A stretch of DNA of 64,000 nt from Cupriavidus oxalaticus (GTDB lineage: Bacteria; Pseudomonadota; Gammaproteobacteria; Burkholderiales; Burkholderiaceae). Location of the stretch: positions 558,001 through 622,000 of the forward strand of contig NZ_CP038635.1 in the NCBI RefSeq assembly GCF_004768545.1, written 5' to 3'. Below are positions 45,953-55,370 of the stretch, piece after piece. The notes under the pieces are model-generated. The model saw only the letters and a list, made by a program, of their open reading frames with translations, was not told the origin of the DNA and ran no database searches. A program made the position numbers and the translations under genes. How positions within the stretch are numbered: the stretch's first letter is position 1; every line of letters starts with the position of its first letter.

Positions 45953-47445
45953 TCAAGCGACTTGCCACCGACCGCCCCGATGGACCCGACGGCCTGCTGC
46001 AGGCGCGCCGCAAATGGATGGCGCAGGCGCTGAAGCTGGGCGCGGGCACTGCCGTGCTGACGCTTGCCGGTCCGCAGATCGCGTTCGGCGCCGGCATCGT
46101 CGCGGTGCGCGTATGGCCGGCCGAGGACTACACCCGCGTCACCATCGAATCCGACGCGCCGCTGTCCGCGGTGCACCAGATGATTCGCGATCCGGACAGG
46201 CTGGTGGTGGATATCGATGGCCTGGACCTGTCGCCCACGCTGCGCGAGCTGGTGGCCAAGATCACGCCCAACGACCCGTATATCCAGACCGTGCGCGTCG
46301 GCCAGAACCGCCCGCGCGTGGTGCGGATGGTGTTCGACCTGAAGGAGAACGTGGCGCCCCAGGTGTTCACGTTGCTGCCGATCGGCAGCTACCGCAACCG
46401 GCTGGTGTTCGACCTGTACCCGGTCAACCCGCCCGACCCGCTGTGGAAACTGGTGCGCGACACCGAGGACAAGCAGCGCCGCTTCGCCACCTCGGACCCG
46501 GCCCCGGGTCCGGACAGCATCGCCGGCGCCCCGGCCGGTGCCGAGGAAGATGCCATCGGCGCGCTGGTGCGCAAGTTCGACGAGAAGGGCGAAGTGCCGG
46601 CCACCACCGCGCCGCCGCCGCCGGTGGTTGCCACCCGGCCCAAGCCGTCTGCGCCGGTGGTGCCGAAGCCCGATGCCCCCGTGGTGCCGCCCGTCGCGCG
46701 CGACAACCCGACTGCCGAGCGCCCGTTCAAGATGCGCCGCCTGCTGACGGTGGCGCTCGATCCGGGCCACGGCGGCGAAGACCCCGGCGCGATCGGCGCC
46801 GCTGGTTCGCGCGAGAAGGACGTGGTCCTGCAGATCGCGCACCGGCTGCGCGCCAAGATCGACGCCCAGCCCAATATGCGCGCGATGATGACGCGCGATG
46901 CCGATTTCTTCGTGCCGCTGAACGTGCGCGTGCAGAAGGCGCGCCGGGTGCAGGCCGACCTGTTCGTGTCGATCCACGCCGATGCCTTCCTGTCGCCGGA
47001 AGCCAATGGTGCTTCGGTATTCGCGCTGTCCGAGCGCGGCGCCTCCAGCACCGCGGCGCGCTGGCTGGCCAACAAGGAAAACGCCTCCGACCTGATCGGC
47101 GGCGCCAACATGGGCAACAAGGATGCGCAGGTCGCGCGCGTGCTGCTGGACCTGTCCACCACCGCGCAGATCAACGACAGCCTGCAGGTCGGCAAGTCCG
47201 TGCTGGGCGAGATCGGCGGCATCAACCGGCTGCACAAGGCGCACGTGGAACAGGCCGGGTTTGCGGTGCTGAAGGCGCCGGACATCCCGTCGATCCTGAT
47301 CGAAACCGCGTTTATCAGCAACCCGGCGGAGGAGCGCAAGCTCAACGACAGCGCGCACCAGGAACAGCTGGCCAATGCCATCCTGCGCGGGATCAAGGCC
47401 TACTTCGCGAAGAATCCGCCGTTGTCGAAGAACCCGTCGGTGTGA
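45946..47445 (+). CDS. amiC: N-acetylmuramoyl-L-alanine amidase (AmiC type)
   Basis: A periplasmic zinc amidase of 499 residues that splits septal peptidoglycan during cell separation. ARRKWMAQALKLGAGTAVL (20-38) is a twin-arginine-like signal, in line with Tat export of AmiC in E. coli. It is followed by an AMIN domain (about 50-165, septum targeting), a Pro/Val-rich linker (about 220-262) and the amidase_3 catalytic domain. That domain has VALDPGHGGEDPGAIG (zinc His), SREKDVVL (zinc Glu), SIHADAF (zinc His) and ILIETAFISNP (catalytic Glu). The start overlaps tsaE by 7 nt. An intrinsic terminator follows. Confidence 0.95.
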   Translation: MLIKRLATDRPDGPDGLLQARRKWMAQALKLGAGTAVLTLAGPQIAFGAGIVAVRVWPAEDYTRVTIESDAPLSAVHQMIRDPDRLVVDIDGLDLSPTLRELVAKITPNDPYIQTVRVGQNRPRVVRMVFDLKENVAPQVFTLLPIGSYRNRLVFDLYPVNPPDPLWKLVRDTEDKQRRFATSDPAPGPDSIAGAPAGAEEDAIGALVRKFDEKGEVPATTAPPPPVVATRPKPSAPVVPKPDAPVVPPVARDNPTAERPFKMRRLLTVALDPGHGGEDPGAIGAAGSREKDVVLQIAHRLRAKIDAQPNMRAMMTRDADFFVPLNVRVQKARRVQADLFVSIHADAFLSPEANGASVFALSERGASSTAARWLANKENASDLIGGANMGNKDAQVARVLLDLSTTAQINDSLQVGKSVLGEIGGINRLHKAHVEQAGFAVLKAPDIPSILIETAFISNPAEERKLNDSAHQEQLANAILRGIKAYFAKNPPLSKNPSV

Positions 47446-47460
47446 CCGGGATGGACGAAG

Positions 47461-47487
47461 AAAACCGGGGCATGCCCCGGTTTTTTT
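47461..47487. terminator. Bidirectional intrinsic terminator between amiC and the SBF gene
   Basis: AACCGGGGCATGCCCCGGTT is a perfect palindrome (47463-47482) with a run of T on the plus side and TTTTCTTC on the minus side, placed between the two convergent stop codons. Confidence 0.9.
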
Positions 47488-47501
47488 ACGACTGCGCCAT
47501 C

Positions 47502-48527
47502 TTACGCCCGCGCCGCCGCGCGATCCTCCAGCAGCGCATCCCGGTTGGCGTAGCGCGCCGCGATCACCGAGCAGACAATGAGCTGCAGCTGGTGATAGAC
47601 CATCAGCGGCAGCACCAGCAGCCCCAGCGCGGGATGCCCGGCAAACAGGATCTTTGCCATCGGGATGCCGTTGGCCAGGCTCTTCTTCGAGCCGCAGAAC
47701 ACCGCGGTGATCTCGTCCTCGACCGAGAAACCCATGCGGCGGGCGGTCAGCGTGGTGAAGCCCAGCACCACGAACAGCAGCACCGCGGCGATCAGCATCA
47801 CCGCGCCAATGGTCTGCCACTCATACTGGTGCCACAGGCCCTGTGCGGTGGCATCGCAGAACGATGAATAGACGATCAGTACGATCACGCCGCGGTCGAT
47901 CTTGGTGGTGATCTGCTTCTTCTTCGCCAGCCAGTTGCCGATCAGCGGGCGCAGCAGCTGGCCCAGCGCGAACGGCAGCAACAACTGCAGCGCCACGCCG
48001 GTGAGCGCCTTGCCCAGCGGCATCGAGGCGCCGCTGGCGCTGATCACCAGCCCCATCAGCACCGGCGTGACCAGCATGCCGATCAGGCCCGAGATGGTGG
48101 CATTGAAGATCGCGCCCGACACGTTGCCGCGCGCCATCGAGGTCATGGCCACCGACGACGACACCGTCGAAGGCAGCGCGCACAGGAAGAACACACCCAG
48201 CAGCAGGTCCGCCGGCAGCGTGTTGTGCAGGGCCAGCATCAGCAGCGCGCCGACCACCGGAAAGACCACGTAGGTGAACGACTGCACGAACATATGCAGG
48301 CGCCAGTTCTTGGCGCCAGACACCAGCTTGTCGCGCGACAGTGCCGCGCCATGCAGGAAGAAGACCAGTGCCACGCCCACGCTGGTGACCAGGCCCAGGT
48401 GCAGCGGGCCCTTGCCGGTGCCGATCTCCGGGGCCGCCAGGGCAATGGCGATGGCGGTCAGCATGACGAGGACGAAGCCGTCGATCAGGTCATAAAGTTT
48501 CTTGAGCTTGGCAAAAAGACGAGACAT
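47502..48527 (-). CDS. SBF-like (bile acid:sodium symporter family, YfeH type) transporter
   Basis: An inner-membrane protein of 341 residues with about ten membrane segments, of the SBF-like/YfeH group. Features: LYDLIDGFVLVMLTAIAIAL, VALVFFLHGAALSRDKLVSG, GVFFLCALPSTVSSSVAMTS (cross-over motif region), FNATISGLIGMLVTPVLMG and FCGSKKSLANGIPMAKILF, the second conserved cross-over. The latter two line the substrate site in ASBT-fold carriers. A LysR gene diverges 92 bp upstream and is the likely regulator. The substrate is unknown; relatives are linked to uptake of organic anions. Confidence 0.9.
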   Translation of the reverse strand: MSRLFAKLKKLYDLIDGFVLVMLTAIAIALAAPEIGTGKGPLHLGLVTSVGVALVFFLHGAALSRDKLVSGAKNWRLHMFVQSFTYVVFPVVGALLMLALHNTLPADLLLGVFFLCALPSTVSSSVAMTSMARGNVSGAIFNATISGLIGMLVTPVLMGLVISASGASMPLGKALTGVALQLLLPFALGQLLRPLIGNWLAKKKQITTKIDRGVIVLIVYSSFCDATAQGLWHQYEWQTIGAVMLIAAVLLFVVLGFTTLTARRMGFSVEDEITAVFCGSKKSLANGIPMAKILFAGHPALGLLVLPLMVYHQLQLIVCSVIAARYANRDALLEDRAAARA

Positions 48528-48593
48528 GACTGCGGTTGGTTAGGGTTTTGCCTAGTATTGGACGCTAGCCGGGTCTAGAATGCAAATTCATTT

Positions 48594-48604
48594 ATAGAAT
48601 CTAT
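48594..48604. promoter_or_regulatory. Small palindrome in the SBF/lysR divergent promoter
   Basis: ATAGAATCTAT (5-bp arms, 1-nt centre) in an AT-rich island 15 bp before the lysR start. It is a plausible half of a LysR-regulated promoter region, but short enough to be coincidental. Confidence 0.35.
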
Positions 48605-48619
48605 TTATCCGGTCGTTGC

Positions 48620-49537
48620 ATGAATTACACACTGCGCCAGCTGCGCGTCTTCCTCGCGGTGGCCGGCAGCGGCGGTTTCAGCCGCGCCGCGGAGGTGGTG
48701 GGACTGACCCAGCCGGCGGTCAGCCGCGGCGTCGCAGAGCTGGAAGAGGCACTTGGCGTCAAGCTGCTCGACCGCACTACGCGTGAGGTGGTGCTGACCG
48801 ATGCCGGCCATGCGCTGGTGCCGGCGCTGGAGCGGCTGCTGGGGCAGCTCGACGACACCCTCGAAGAAACGAGGCAGTTAGGCGAACGCTATCGCGGCCG
48901 TGTCGTAATAGCTGGAGCTCCAACCATTTCCGCGCGGCTGATGCCGATGTATGTCGCCGCCTGCGCCGCGCAATACCCCGATATCCGGCTGATTGTGCGC
49001 GACAACGTACAGGCCGACGGCCTCGAGCAGGTCCGCGCCGGCGCAGTCGATTTCGGCGTGCTGATCGATCCGCTGGTGCGCGAAGGGCTGGCGGTGGAGC
49101 CGGTGGCAACCGACCCGTTCTGCTTTGTCTGCCGGCGCGACCATCCGCTGGCGCAGTCGGCCACGGTGCCGTGGTCGGCGCTGCATGGCATGCGGCTGGT
49201 GCTGCTGGACTTTGCCTCGGGCAGCCGGCCGCTGATCGACCGCATCTTCGGCCGCCACGGCGTGGCGCCGCAGGTGGTGCAGGAACTCGGGCACTCGGCC
49301 AGCGTGTTCGGCATGGTCGAGGCCGGCATTGGCGCCTCCGTGCTGCCCTCTTTCTCGCTGCCGCTGCCCGCCGCATCGCCGCTGGTGTGGCGGCCGCTGG
49401 TGCCGCGCGAGGAGCGCAGCATCGTCATGGTCCGGCGCGAGGACCGCTCGCTGTCGCCCGCCGCGGCGGCGGTGTGGGCGCTGGTGCGGCGCCTGACGCT
49501 GCGCGTCGAGGCGCCCGCGATGGGCGCAGCGGCCTGA
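48620..49537 (+). CDS. LysR-family transcriptional regulator (divergent from SBF gene)
   Basis: A 305-residue LysR regulator. The N-terminal winged helix is LRQLRVFLAVAGSGGFSRAA followed by LTQPAVSRGVAELEEALGVKL; the effector domain runs from about residue 90 (GRVVIAGAPTISARLMPMYV, AGAVDFGVLIDPLVREGL, VFGMVEAGIGASVLPSFSLP). It diverges from the SBF-like transporter gene and probably regulates it and itself. The effector is unknown. Its stop lies 14 bp from that of the convergent SDR gene. Confidence 0.92.
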   Translation: MNYTLRQLRVFLAVAGSGGFSRAAEVVGLTQPAVSRGVAELEEALGVKLLDRTTREVVLTDAGHALVPALERLLGQLDDTLEETRQLGERYRGRVVIAGAPTISARLMPMYVAACAAQYPDIRLIVRDNVQADGLEQVRAGAVDFGVLIDPLVREGLAVEPVATDPFCFVCRRDHPLAQSATVPWSALHGMRLVLLDFASGSRPLIDRIFGRHGVAPQVVQELGHSASVFGMVEAGIGASVLPSFSLPLPAASPLVWRPLVPREERSIVMVRREDRSLSPAAAAVWALVRRLTLRVEAPAMGAAA

Positions 49538-49551
49538 GCGCCGGCGCTTGA

Positions 49552-50310
49552 TTACTTCGGCTGCATCCGGATCGCGCCGTCGAGACGGATCACTTCGCCG
49601 TTCAGCATCGTGTTTTCGATGATCGCGCGGGCCAGCTTGGCGTACTCCGCCGGACGGCCCAGGCGCGGGGGGAACGGAACCATCCTGCCGAGGGCGTCCT
49701 GCACTTCCTGCGGCATGCCGAGCAGCATGGGCGTTTCAAAGATGCCCGGGGCGATGGTCATGCAGCGGACACCGTCGCGGGACAGGTCGCGGGCGATGGC
49801 CAGGGTCATGGCGACCACGCCGCCCTTGGAGGCGGCATAGGCGGCCTGGCCGATCTGGCCGTCGAAGGCCGCCACCGAGGCGGTGTTGATGATCACGCCG
49901 CGCTCGCCTTCGCTGTCGGGAGTGTTCTGGACCATGGCGGCGGCGGCCAGGCGGATCATGTTGAAGGTGCCGATCAGGTTGATGCGGATGGTCTTGTCGA
50001 AGGCATCCAGCGGATGCGGGCCGTTCTTGCCTACCGTCTTGTTGGCGGTGGCGATGCCGGCGCAGTTGATCAGGCCCGACAGGCGGCCCAGTGCCTGGGC
50101 GGCGGCGACCACGGCCTGGCCGTCGGCTTCGGAGGTGACGTCGCAGCGGATGAACTGGCCGTTCAGTTCGGTGGCGAGGGATTGGCCGGTTTGCTCGTTG
50201 AGGTCCGCGATGATGACTTTGGCGCCGGCTTCAGCCAGCATTTTTGCCGTGCCGGCGCCCAGGCCGGAGGCGCCGCCGGTGATGATGAAGACGTTGTCTT
50301 TGATTTGCAT
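49552..50310 (-). CDS. Short-chain dehydrogenase, HSD17B10/3-hydroxyacyl-CoA dehydrogenase-like
   Basis: A cytoplasmic NAD-dependent SDR of 252 residues. Motifs: [20 protein letters not shown] (cofactor loop), Asp in [10 protein letters not shown] favouring [18 protein letters not shown], catalytic Ser in [15 protein letters not shown] and Tyr/Lys in YAASKGG. The [20 protein letters not shown] insertion and the [20 protein letters not shown]-terminus match 2-methyl-3-hydroxybutyryl-CoA / type II 3-hydroxyacyl-CoA dehydrogenases used in isoleucine and fatty acid breakdown. AAGGAGAC fixes the start. The promoter carries a CGTTTACGTAAACG operator, supporting a catabolic role. Confidence 0.9.
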   Translation of the reverse strand: MQIKDNVFIITGGASGLGAGTAKMLAEAGAKVIIADLNEQTGQSLATELNGQFIRCDVTSEADGQAVVAAAQALGRLSGLINCAGIATANKTVGKNGPHPLDAFDKTIRINLIGTFNMIRLAAAAMVQNTPDSEGERGVIINTASVAAFDGQIGQAAYAASKGGVVAMTLAIARDLSRDGVRCMTIAPGIFETPMLLGMPQEVQDALGRMVPFPPRLGRPAEYAKLARAIIENTMLNGEVIRLDGAIRMQPK

Positions 50311-50340
50311 TTTGCGGTGTCTCCTTTTGGGGTTGATTTC

Positions 50341-50354
50341 CGTTTACGTAAACG
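50341..50354. promoter_or_regulatory. Palindromic operator CGTTTACGTAAACG upstream of the SDR gene
   Basis: A perfect 14-bp palindrome 30 bp before the SDR start and directly downstream of its -10 box, with TCAAC adjoining on one side. It resembles sites described for regulators of branched-chain amino acid degradation (LiuR-type, TTTACGTAAACG-like) in proteobacteria. A site covering the transcription start would act as a repressor operator. Confidence 0.65.
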
Positions 50355-50360
50355 TCAACT

Positions 50361-50388
50361 ATTGTACGGGGTGGAGGTTGTTGTGCAA
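50361..50388 (-). promoter_or_regulatory. Sigma70-type promoter of the SDR gene
   Basis: On the minus strand: TTGCAC (50383-50388), 16-bp spacer, TACAAT (50361-50366), followed within 7 bp by the palindromic operator. The hexamers and spacing are close to consensus. Confidence 0.6.
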
Positions 50389-50409
50389 GGGGGTTTGGCC
50401 CGTGCTGAT

Positions 50410-50473
50410 ATCTGGTGGATATTTGATATGCACGGTTCAATGTAGGAACGCCTGCGGCTGCGCAGCGCGCAGC
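50410..50473. repeat. Second copy of parts of the MITE-like repeat
   Basis: ATCTGGTGGATATTTGATAT followed by GCACGGTTC repeats the left end of the element at 36480-36940. The next 35 bp (starting AATGTAGGAACGCCTGCGGC) are the inverted complement of an internal segment of that element (36649-36681). The two parts lie next to each other here but about 145 bp apart there. Confidence 0.65.
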
Positions 50474-50480
50474 CCCAAAG

Positions 50481-50506
50481 AAAAAGCGGCCCTTGGGCCG
50501 CTTTTT
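50481..50506 (-). terminator. Intrinsic terminator after adk
   Basis: A perfect 12-bp stem (AAAAAGCGGCCC / GGGCCGCTTTTT) with a 2-nt loop, 18 bp past the adk stop, followed on the minus strand by a T-rich tail. Confidence 0.9.
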
Positions 50507-50523
50507 GCGTTGTATTGTCTGGC

Positions 50524-51189
<666 letters not shown>

Positions 51190-51583
51190 TTACGGGTCCT
51201 CAGAGTTTTGAATCTGGTGTGGCGGGAGATCAGAAGGAGGGTAATGCCGCAACTTGACGCAAGACTTACTAGCTGTCTTGTTCGGATACTGACGGCATTT
51301 GGCGCAGGCACATCATGCCCACGCGGACGTCCGGCGGCGGCTGCCAGGGGGATGGCGGCGCGGCGCACCAGTCGGGCTCTATCTTTATCTCCCCACCGAG
51401 CCTTGGCCGGCGGCGCGTTGGCGCACAGCCGGGGCGGCTCTGTATCGGCAAGCATTATGCCATGAGGCGGCGCCGATTCGGCCTGAAATCCGCCCCCCGG
51501 TTCAGGTTGCAGCAGTTTGAACCTGAGCGGGCGGCTGGCCGGAGTGGCTGGCGCCCAGGTTGTCGATCAGGGTGGGGTGGCGA
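51190..51583. other. Gene-free gap between kdsB and adk
   Basis: 394 bp with no credible coding frame on either strand. A long imperfect hairpin lies at 51496-51531 (stem TCAGGTT/AACCTGA extended by CCCG/CGGG), just past the kdsB stop; it lacks a T-tract but could end kdsB transcription. The remainder presumably carries the adk promoter. Confidence 0.4.
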
Positions 51584-52393
51584 TCAGGGCCCGTCCTGCG
51601 CCATCGACTCGGCCCACAGCGCGCGCACGCGCTCCAGGTCGGCCGGGGTGTCGACGCCGGGCGCCGGGGCGGCAGCGGTTTCCACCACGGCGATGCGCTC
51701 GCCATGCCACATTGCGCGCAGTTGCTCCAGCGCCTCGGTCTGCTCGAGCGGCGCGGCGGCCAGGGTCGGGAAGCGCCGCAGGAAGCCGGCGCGATAGGCG
51801 TACAGGCCGATATGGCGCAGCACCGGCATGGCCGGCAGCGGGACCAGGGCCATCGCGGCGGGCACGGCCGGCACACCCGCCCACGCGTCGCGCGCCCACG
51901 GGATCGGCGCGCGCGAGAAATACAGCGCGCGTCCGGCGGCGTCGCACACGACCTTGACCACGTTGGGATTGAAGACCTCGGCGATATCGTGCAGCGGGTG
52001 GGCCGCGGTGGCGATGGCGCAGTCGGCGTGGCGCGACAGGTGCAGCGCCACCTCGTCGATCAGCGTGGGGTCGATCAGCGGCTCGTCGCCTTGCACGTTG
52101 ACCACGATGGCGTCGTCGGGCAGGGCGAGTTGCGTTGCCACTTCGGCCAGGCGGTCGGTGCCGGTGGGGTGGTCGGCGCGGGTCAGCACGGCTTCGATGC
52201 CGTGGTTCGCGCAGACCTGCGCCACGGACGGGGCGTCGGTGGCGACCACGGTGCGCCGGGCGGACGAGGCATGGGCGCGTTCGGCCACGCGCACGACCAT
52301 CGGGCGCCCGCCGATATCGGCCAGCGGCTTGTCGGGCAGGCGGGTCGAAGCGAGCCGCGCGGGGATGACGACGGTGAAGGCCGGAACGGTCAT
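51584..52393 (-). CDS. kdsB: 3-deoxy-manno-octulosonate cytidylyltransferase
   Basis: Activates Kdo to CMP-Kdo for attachment to lipid A in LPS synthesis. The 269 residues include [20 protein letters not shown] (CTP loop), [49 protein letters not shown] (metal-binding Asp) and [14 protein letters not shown]. Adjacent genes for lipid A (lpxK) and a Trm112-like protein form the usual lpxK-ycaR-kdsB block, so the cluster supplies the Kdo-lipid A core. Confidence 0.97.
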   Translation of the reverse strand: MTVPAFTVVIPARLASTRLPDKPLADIGGRPMVVRVAERAHASSARRTVVATDAPSVAQVCANHGIEAVLTRADHPTGTDRLAEVATQLALPDDAIVVNVQGDEPLIDPTLIDEVALHLSRHADCAIATAAHPLHDIAEVFNPNVVKVVCDAAGRALYFSRAPIPWARDAWAGVPAVPAAMALVPLPAMPVLRHIGLYAYRAGFLRRFPTLAAAPLEQTEALEQLRAMWHGERIAVVETAAAPAPGVDTPADLERVRALWAESMAQDGP

Positions 52394-52432
52394 GGTGCTG
52401 GCTTGGTTAGCTTCAGTTGCCCGCGGTGGCGC

Positions 52433-52639
52433 TCAGTTGCCATTCACCGGCGCGTCGGGGTCGATGGCACGGCCCGGCACCGACTGGCGCGCTTCGTCGG
52501 CGAGCATCACCGGGATGCCGTCGCGGATCGGGTATGCGAGCTTGTCGGCGTGGCAGATCAGTTCCTGCGCGGCGCGGTCGTATTCCAGCTTGCCCTTGCA
52601 CAGCGGGCAGACCAGGATTTCAAGCAGCCGGTTGTCCAT
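52433..52639 (-). CDS. Trm112-like / YcaR-family small protein
   Basis: A 68-residue protein of the Trm112p-like family (UPF0434), always found between lpxK and kdsB in many proteobacteria. [20 protein letters not shown] carries the one CxxC pair, with a third cysteine in [20 protein letters not shown]. The fourth zinc ligand of eukaryotic Trm112 is absent or non-cysteine here. The function is not proven. Its start codon lies inside the end of lpxK (20-nt overlap), so translation is coupled. Confidence 0.92.
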   Translation of the reverse strand: MDNRLLEILVCPLCKGKLEYDRAAQELICHADKLAYPIRDGIPVMLADEARQSVPGRAIDPDAPVNGN

Positions 52640-53729
52640 CTCGGTGTTCCTCGTTGCGCCCGGCGCCGCCGGACGTGGCCGCCGCCGACTGCGCGGTCGG
52701 TGCGGTGTTGATATGCGCCAGCACGGCGCTGCGGATTTTGTCGATCAGGCCAGCGTCGATCACCGGCCTGGTAGGCACGACCCAGATGCGCGGGTCGTCG
52801 AAGCGCTCGCATTTTACGGCATCCTTCTCGGTGATCAGGATCACGTCGGCATCGAGCGCGTCGGCGTTGCCGGTGAACGGGTCTTCGGCAAAGTCATAGT
52901 GGTCGGGCAGCGGCAGCGTCTTCGGCGACAGACCGGCGCCGCGCAGGCTGGCGAAGAAGCGCTCGGGGTTGCCGATGCCGGCCGCGGCCAGCACGCGCCG
53001 CCCGGCAAAGGCGGCAACGGGCCGCGCCATGGTCGGGTCGTTCAGCTGCCAGGCGTCTTCCAGCTCCAGCCGCATGCCGTAGACGCCGGGGCGGTCGGGC
53101 GTGGCGCGGAAGTTGGGATCATTGATCAGCGTGGCGTCGCGCGGGCGCGTCAGCGGCTCGCGCAGCGGGCCGGCCGGCAGCATCAGGCCATTGCCGCCCA
53201 TGCGCGTGTCGAACATCACGATCTCGAAATCGCGCTGCAGCTTGTAGTGCTGCAGGCCGTCGTCGAGCAGCAGCACGTTGACGCCGGGGTGCGACACCAG
53301 CATGGTCTGCGCGCACAGCGCGCGGTCCGGGAACACCCACACCGGCACGTCGGTGGCGCGCGCGATCAGCAGCGGCTCGTCGCCGACGTCGCTGGCCTGC
53401 GAGGTCGGCTTGACCCGGCGCGGATGCTTGAGCTCGACGCCATAGCCGCGCGACACCACGCCGGGACGCAGGCCGGCCTCGGTCAGCGCGTGGGCCAGCG
53501 CGATCACCGCCGGCGTCTTGCCGGTGCCGCCCACGGTCACGTTGCCCACCACCACCACCGGCATCGGCAGCCGCGTGGACTTGAACCAGCCACGCCGGTA
53601 GCCGTGCCGGCGCACGCGGGCGACCAGCCCGAACAGCAGCGAGAACGGCAGCATGACCCAGGCAAACCAGCCGCGGCGCTGCCACTGGGCGGTCACGAAG
53701 TCGGCGAGGGCATGGCGGGGAGCGGGCAT
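52620..53729 (-). CDS. lpxK: Tetraacyldisaccharide 4'-kinase
   Basis: A membrane-associated P-loop kinase that phosphorylates the 4' position of the lipid A disaccharide precursor to give lipid IVA. The 369-residue protein begins with an amphipathic and hydrophobic helix ([18 protein letters not shown]), then [17 protein letters not shown] with Walker A at about 67-72, [39 protein letters not shown] (Walker B) and [14 protein letters not shown]. The ATG at 53729 gives the expected N-terminus. The C-terminal 25 residues are Ala/Gly-rich. A decamer repeat lies upstream, towards exbD. Confidence 0.96.
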   Translation of the reverse strand: MPAPRHALADFVTAQWQRRGWFAWVMLPFSLLFGLVARVRRHGYRRGWFKSTRLPMPVVVVGNVTVGGTGKTPAVIALAHALTEAGLRPGVVSRGYGVELKHPRRVKPTSQASDVGDEPLLIARATDVPVWVFPDRALCAQTMLVSHPGVNVLLLDDGLQHYKLQRDFEIVMFDTRMGGNGLMLPAGPLREPLTRPRDATLINDPNFRATPDRPGVYGMRLELEDAWQLNDPTMARPVAAFAGRRVLAAAGIGNPERFFASLRGAGLSPKTLPLPDHYDFAEDPFTGNADALDADVILITEKDAVKCERFDDPRIWVVPTRPVIDAGLIDKIRSAVLAHINTAPTAQSAAATSGGAGRNEEHRDGQPAA

Positions 53730-53800
53730 GGACGCGGCGAGTCGTTCAGGTCGTGGATGGGATGGGATTGTAGTGCGCCCGGGATCCCGTGCCCCCGAAA

Positions 53801-53840
53801 AGGGACCCAAAGGGACTGGAAGGGACCGAAAGGGAGGATC
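53801..53840. repeat. Four tandem 10-bp repeats (AGGGACCSAA-like) in the lpxK-exbD gap
   Basis: AGGGACCCAA, AGGGACTGGA, AGGGACCGAA and AGGGAGGATC follow each other exactly in register. The GGG runs are spaced by 7 nt each, so the plus strand meets a G3-N7 quadruplex pattern. The repeat lies 70-110 bp upstream of the lpxK start. Confidence 0.75.
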
Positions 53841-53970
53841 GGCAAGGACCGGCGGATCCACCCATTATGGGCACTGCGCAGCGCATGGGGCAAGCCCGGC
53901 CAGGCTGGCTTCGCGCCCGCAGGCAAGGCCGCCGTTCCCCGCTTCCGCGGGACAACGACGATGCCGGAGC

Positions 53971-54417
53971 TCAGCGCGGCTGCGAGCTCTGCGTGGCGAA
54001 GGTCAGGCGCGACAGCCCGGCCAGCCGCGCGGCTTCCATCACGTTGACCACCGCCTGGTGGCTGGCCTGCGCGTCGGCGTTGACGATCACCACCGGCGGC
54101 TGGCCATTGCCGGATCCCCCGGCGCCGGCGGGGCCGGACGCGGCGCGCAGCTGGTCGGCGAGGCTGGTTACATCCTTCTGCTCCAGCACTTTCTTGTTGA
54201 TCGAGTAGACCCCGCGCGACGACACCGACACCACGATTTCCTGCGGCCGCTGCTGGGCGCGCTCGGCGTCGGCGGTGGGCAGCTGGATCTGCAGCTCGGT
54301 ATAGCGCGAGTACGTGGTCGTGATCATCAGGAAGATCAGGATCACGAGCAGCACGTCGATCAGCGGGATCAGGTTGATCTCCGGCTCTTCGCGCCGCTGG
54401 CGGGAACGGAATCGCAT
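53971..54417 (-). CDS. exbD: Biopolymer transport protein ExbD/TolR
   Basis: A 148-residue inner-membrane protein with one N-terminal membrane helix (PLIDVLLVILIFLMITTTY) that bears the proton-carrying Asp in LIDVLLV, after the conserved EINLIPLID stretch. A periplasmic domain (LQIQLPTADAERAQQRP, VSVSSRGVYSINKKVL, PPVVIVNADAQASHQAVVNV) follows. With ExbB, encoded 18 bp upstream, it converts the proton gradient into work for TonB (or Tol) at the outer membrane. The association with lpxK and kdsB is typical of Burkholderiales. Confidence 0.95.
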   Translation of the reverse strand: MRFRSRQRREEPEINLIPLIDVLLVILIFLMITTTYSRYTELQIQLPTADAERAQQRPQEIVVSVSSRGVYSINKKVLEQKDVTSLADQLRAASGPAGAGGSGNGQPPVVIVNADAQASHQAVVNVMEAARLAGLSRLTFATQSSQPR

Positions 54418-54435
54418 GGCGTGGCGGGTCCGTGA

Positions 54436-55056
54436 TCAGCTGCGGCGCTGCGGCAGGATCGCGTCCAGGAACGCGGTGGCGCGGAATTCCAGCTCGGCCA
54501 CGTAGTCGTCAACGCGGCGGCGGAAGTAGCGCCAGAAGATCAGCGCCGGGATCGCCACGATCAGGCCGAAGGCGGTGTTGTACAGCGCCACCGAGATGCC
54601 GTGCGCCAGCTGCTCCGGGTTGGCGCCGGTGCCGCCCTGGCTGCCGAAGATCTCGATCATGCCGATCACGGTGCCCAGCAGCCCCATCAGCGGCGCCACC
54701 GAGGCGATCGTGCCGAGTGCGTTCAGGTAGCGCTCCAGCTCATGCGCGACCGCACGGCCGGCTTCCTCGACCACATCCTTGGCGGCGTCGCGCGAGGTGT
54801 GCGGCTGCAGCACCACGTGGCGCAGGCCGGCGGCCAGCACGCGGCCGAGCGGCGAATTCTGTTCGATCGTGTTGACCACTTCCGGCGTGGCGCGGCGCTG
54901 CTGCGCAGCGGCCAGCGCTTCGTCATAGAGCCGCGGCGGCAGCACCTTGCTGCGCTTGAGCGACAGGAAGCGTTCGACGACCAGCGCCAGCGCGAGGACC
55001 GAGGCCAGCAACAGCGGCCAGATCGGCCAGCCGGCCGCTTGAATGATGGAAAACAA
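54436..55056 (-). CDS. exbB: Biopolymer transport protein ExbB/TolQ
   Basis: An inner-membrane proton channel subunit of about 206 residues with three membrane segments: WPIWPLLLASVLALALVVER, LGTIASVAPLMGLLGTVIGM and ISVALYNTAFGLIVAIPALI. The cytoplasmic loop holds VVNTIEQNSPLGRVLAAGLR. The TTG at 55056 was chosen as start because GGGGG lies 5-9 bp upstream and the product then begins at FSIIQAAGWPIW, as in relatives. A GTG two codons upstream is the alternative, and the frame is open further. It is followed by exbD; a 1.1-kb gene-free region lies upstream. Confidence 0.93.
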   Translation of the reverse strand: MFSIIQAAGWPIWPLLLASVLALALVVERFLSLKRSKVLPPRLYDEALAAAQQRRATPEVVNTIEQNSPLGRVLAAGLRHVVLQPHTSRDAAKDVVEEAGRAVAHELERYLNALGTIASVAPLMGLLGTVIGMIEIFGSQGGTGANPEQLAHGISVALYNTAFGLIVAIPALIFWRYFRRRVDDYVAELEFRATAFLDAILPQRRS

Positions 55057-55351
55057 TTGGACCCCCGGGATCGACAACCCAATAAAGAAACCCCAACCAG
55101 CTGGTCGGCATGCCTTGAGGCGCGTCAGCAGGCAGCGCACTCCGGCATTGCTCTGAAAAATCAGGCGCAACTCTACCCCGCGGCCTGCCGCGCGGCAAGC
55201 GACGGCCGGGCCGGCTGTCTCGGGCGCGCATCGGTGCCGGCCGATGTTGGCGGCGACTTTCCACAGGGCGCAGGGACAGAATTGTGGATCGATTGTGGAA
55301 AGCCGCCGGACAAGCGATGCAAGTGCTTGATTCGCAAGAGGAAGCGTGGAT

Positions 55352-55370
55352 CTGCTTAAAAATTAAGCAG
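55352..55370. promoter_or_regulatory. Perfect palindrome in the first array unit
   Basis: CTGCTTAAAAATTAAGCAG has 8-bp arms around AAA. The third unit has GCCTAAAAAATAGGC (55740-55754), also a perfect inverted repeat, and the second a decayed version (55568-55582). The conserved symmetry suggests a protein-binding site. Confidence 0.5.

Noticed and set aside
51209..51455. A small gene between adk and kdsB
   Set aside because: The minus-strand frame of about 90 codons has no ribosome site or recognisable motif, and its Arg/Ala-rich composition is that of random high-GC DNA.
53801..53840. CRISPR or variable-number coding repeat
   Set aside because: Repeats of 10 bp without spacers in non-coding DNA.
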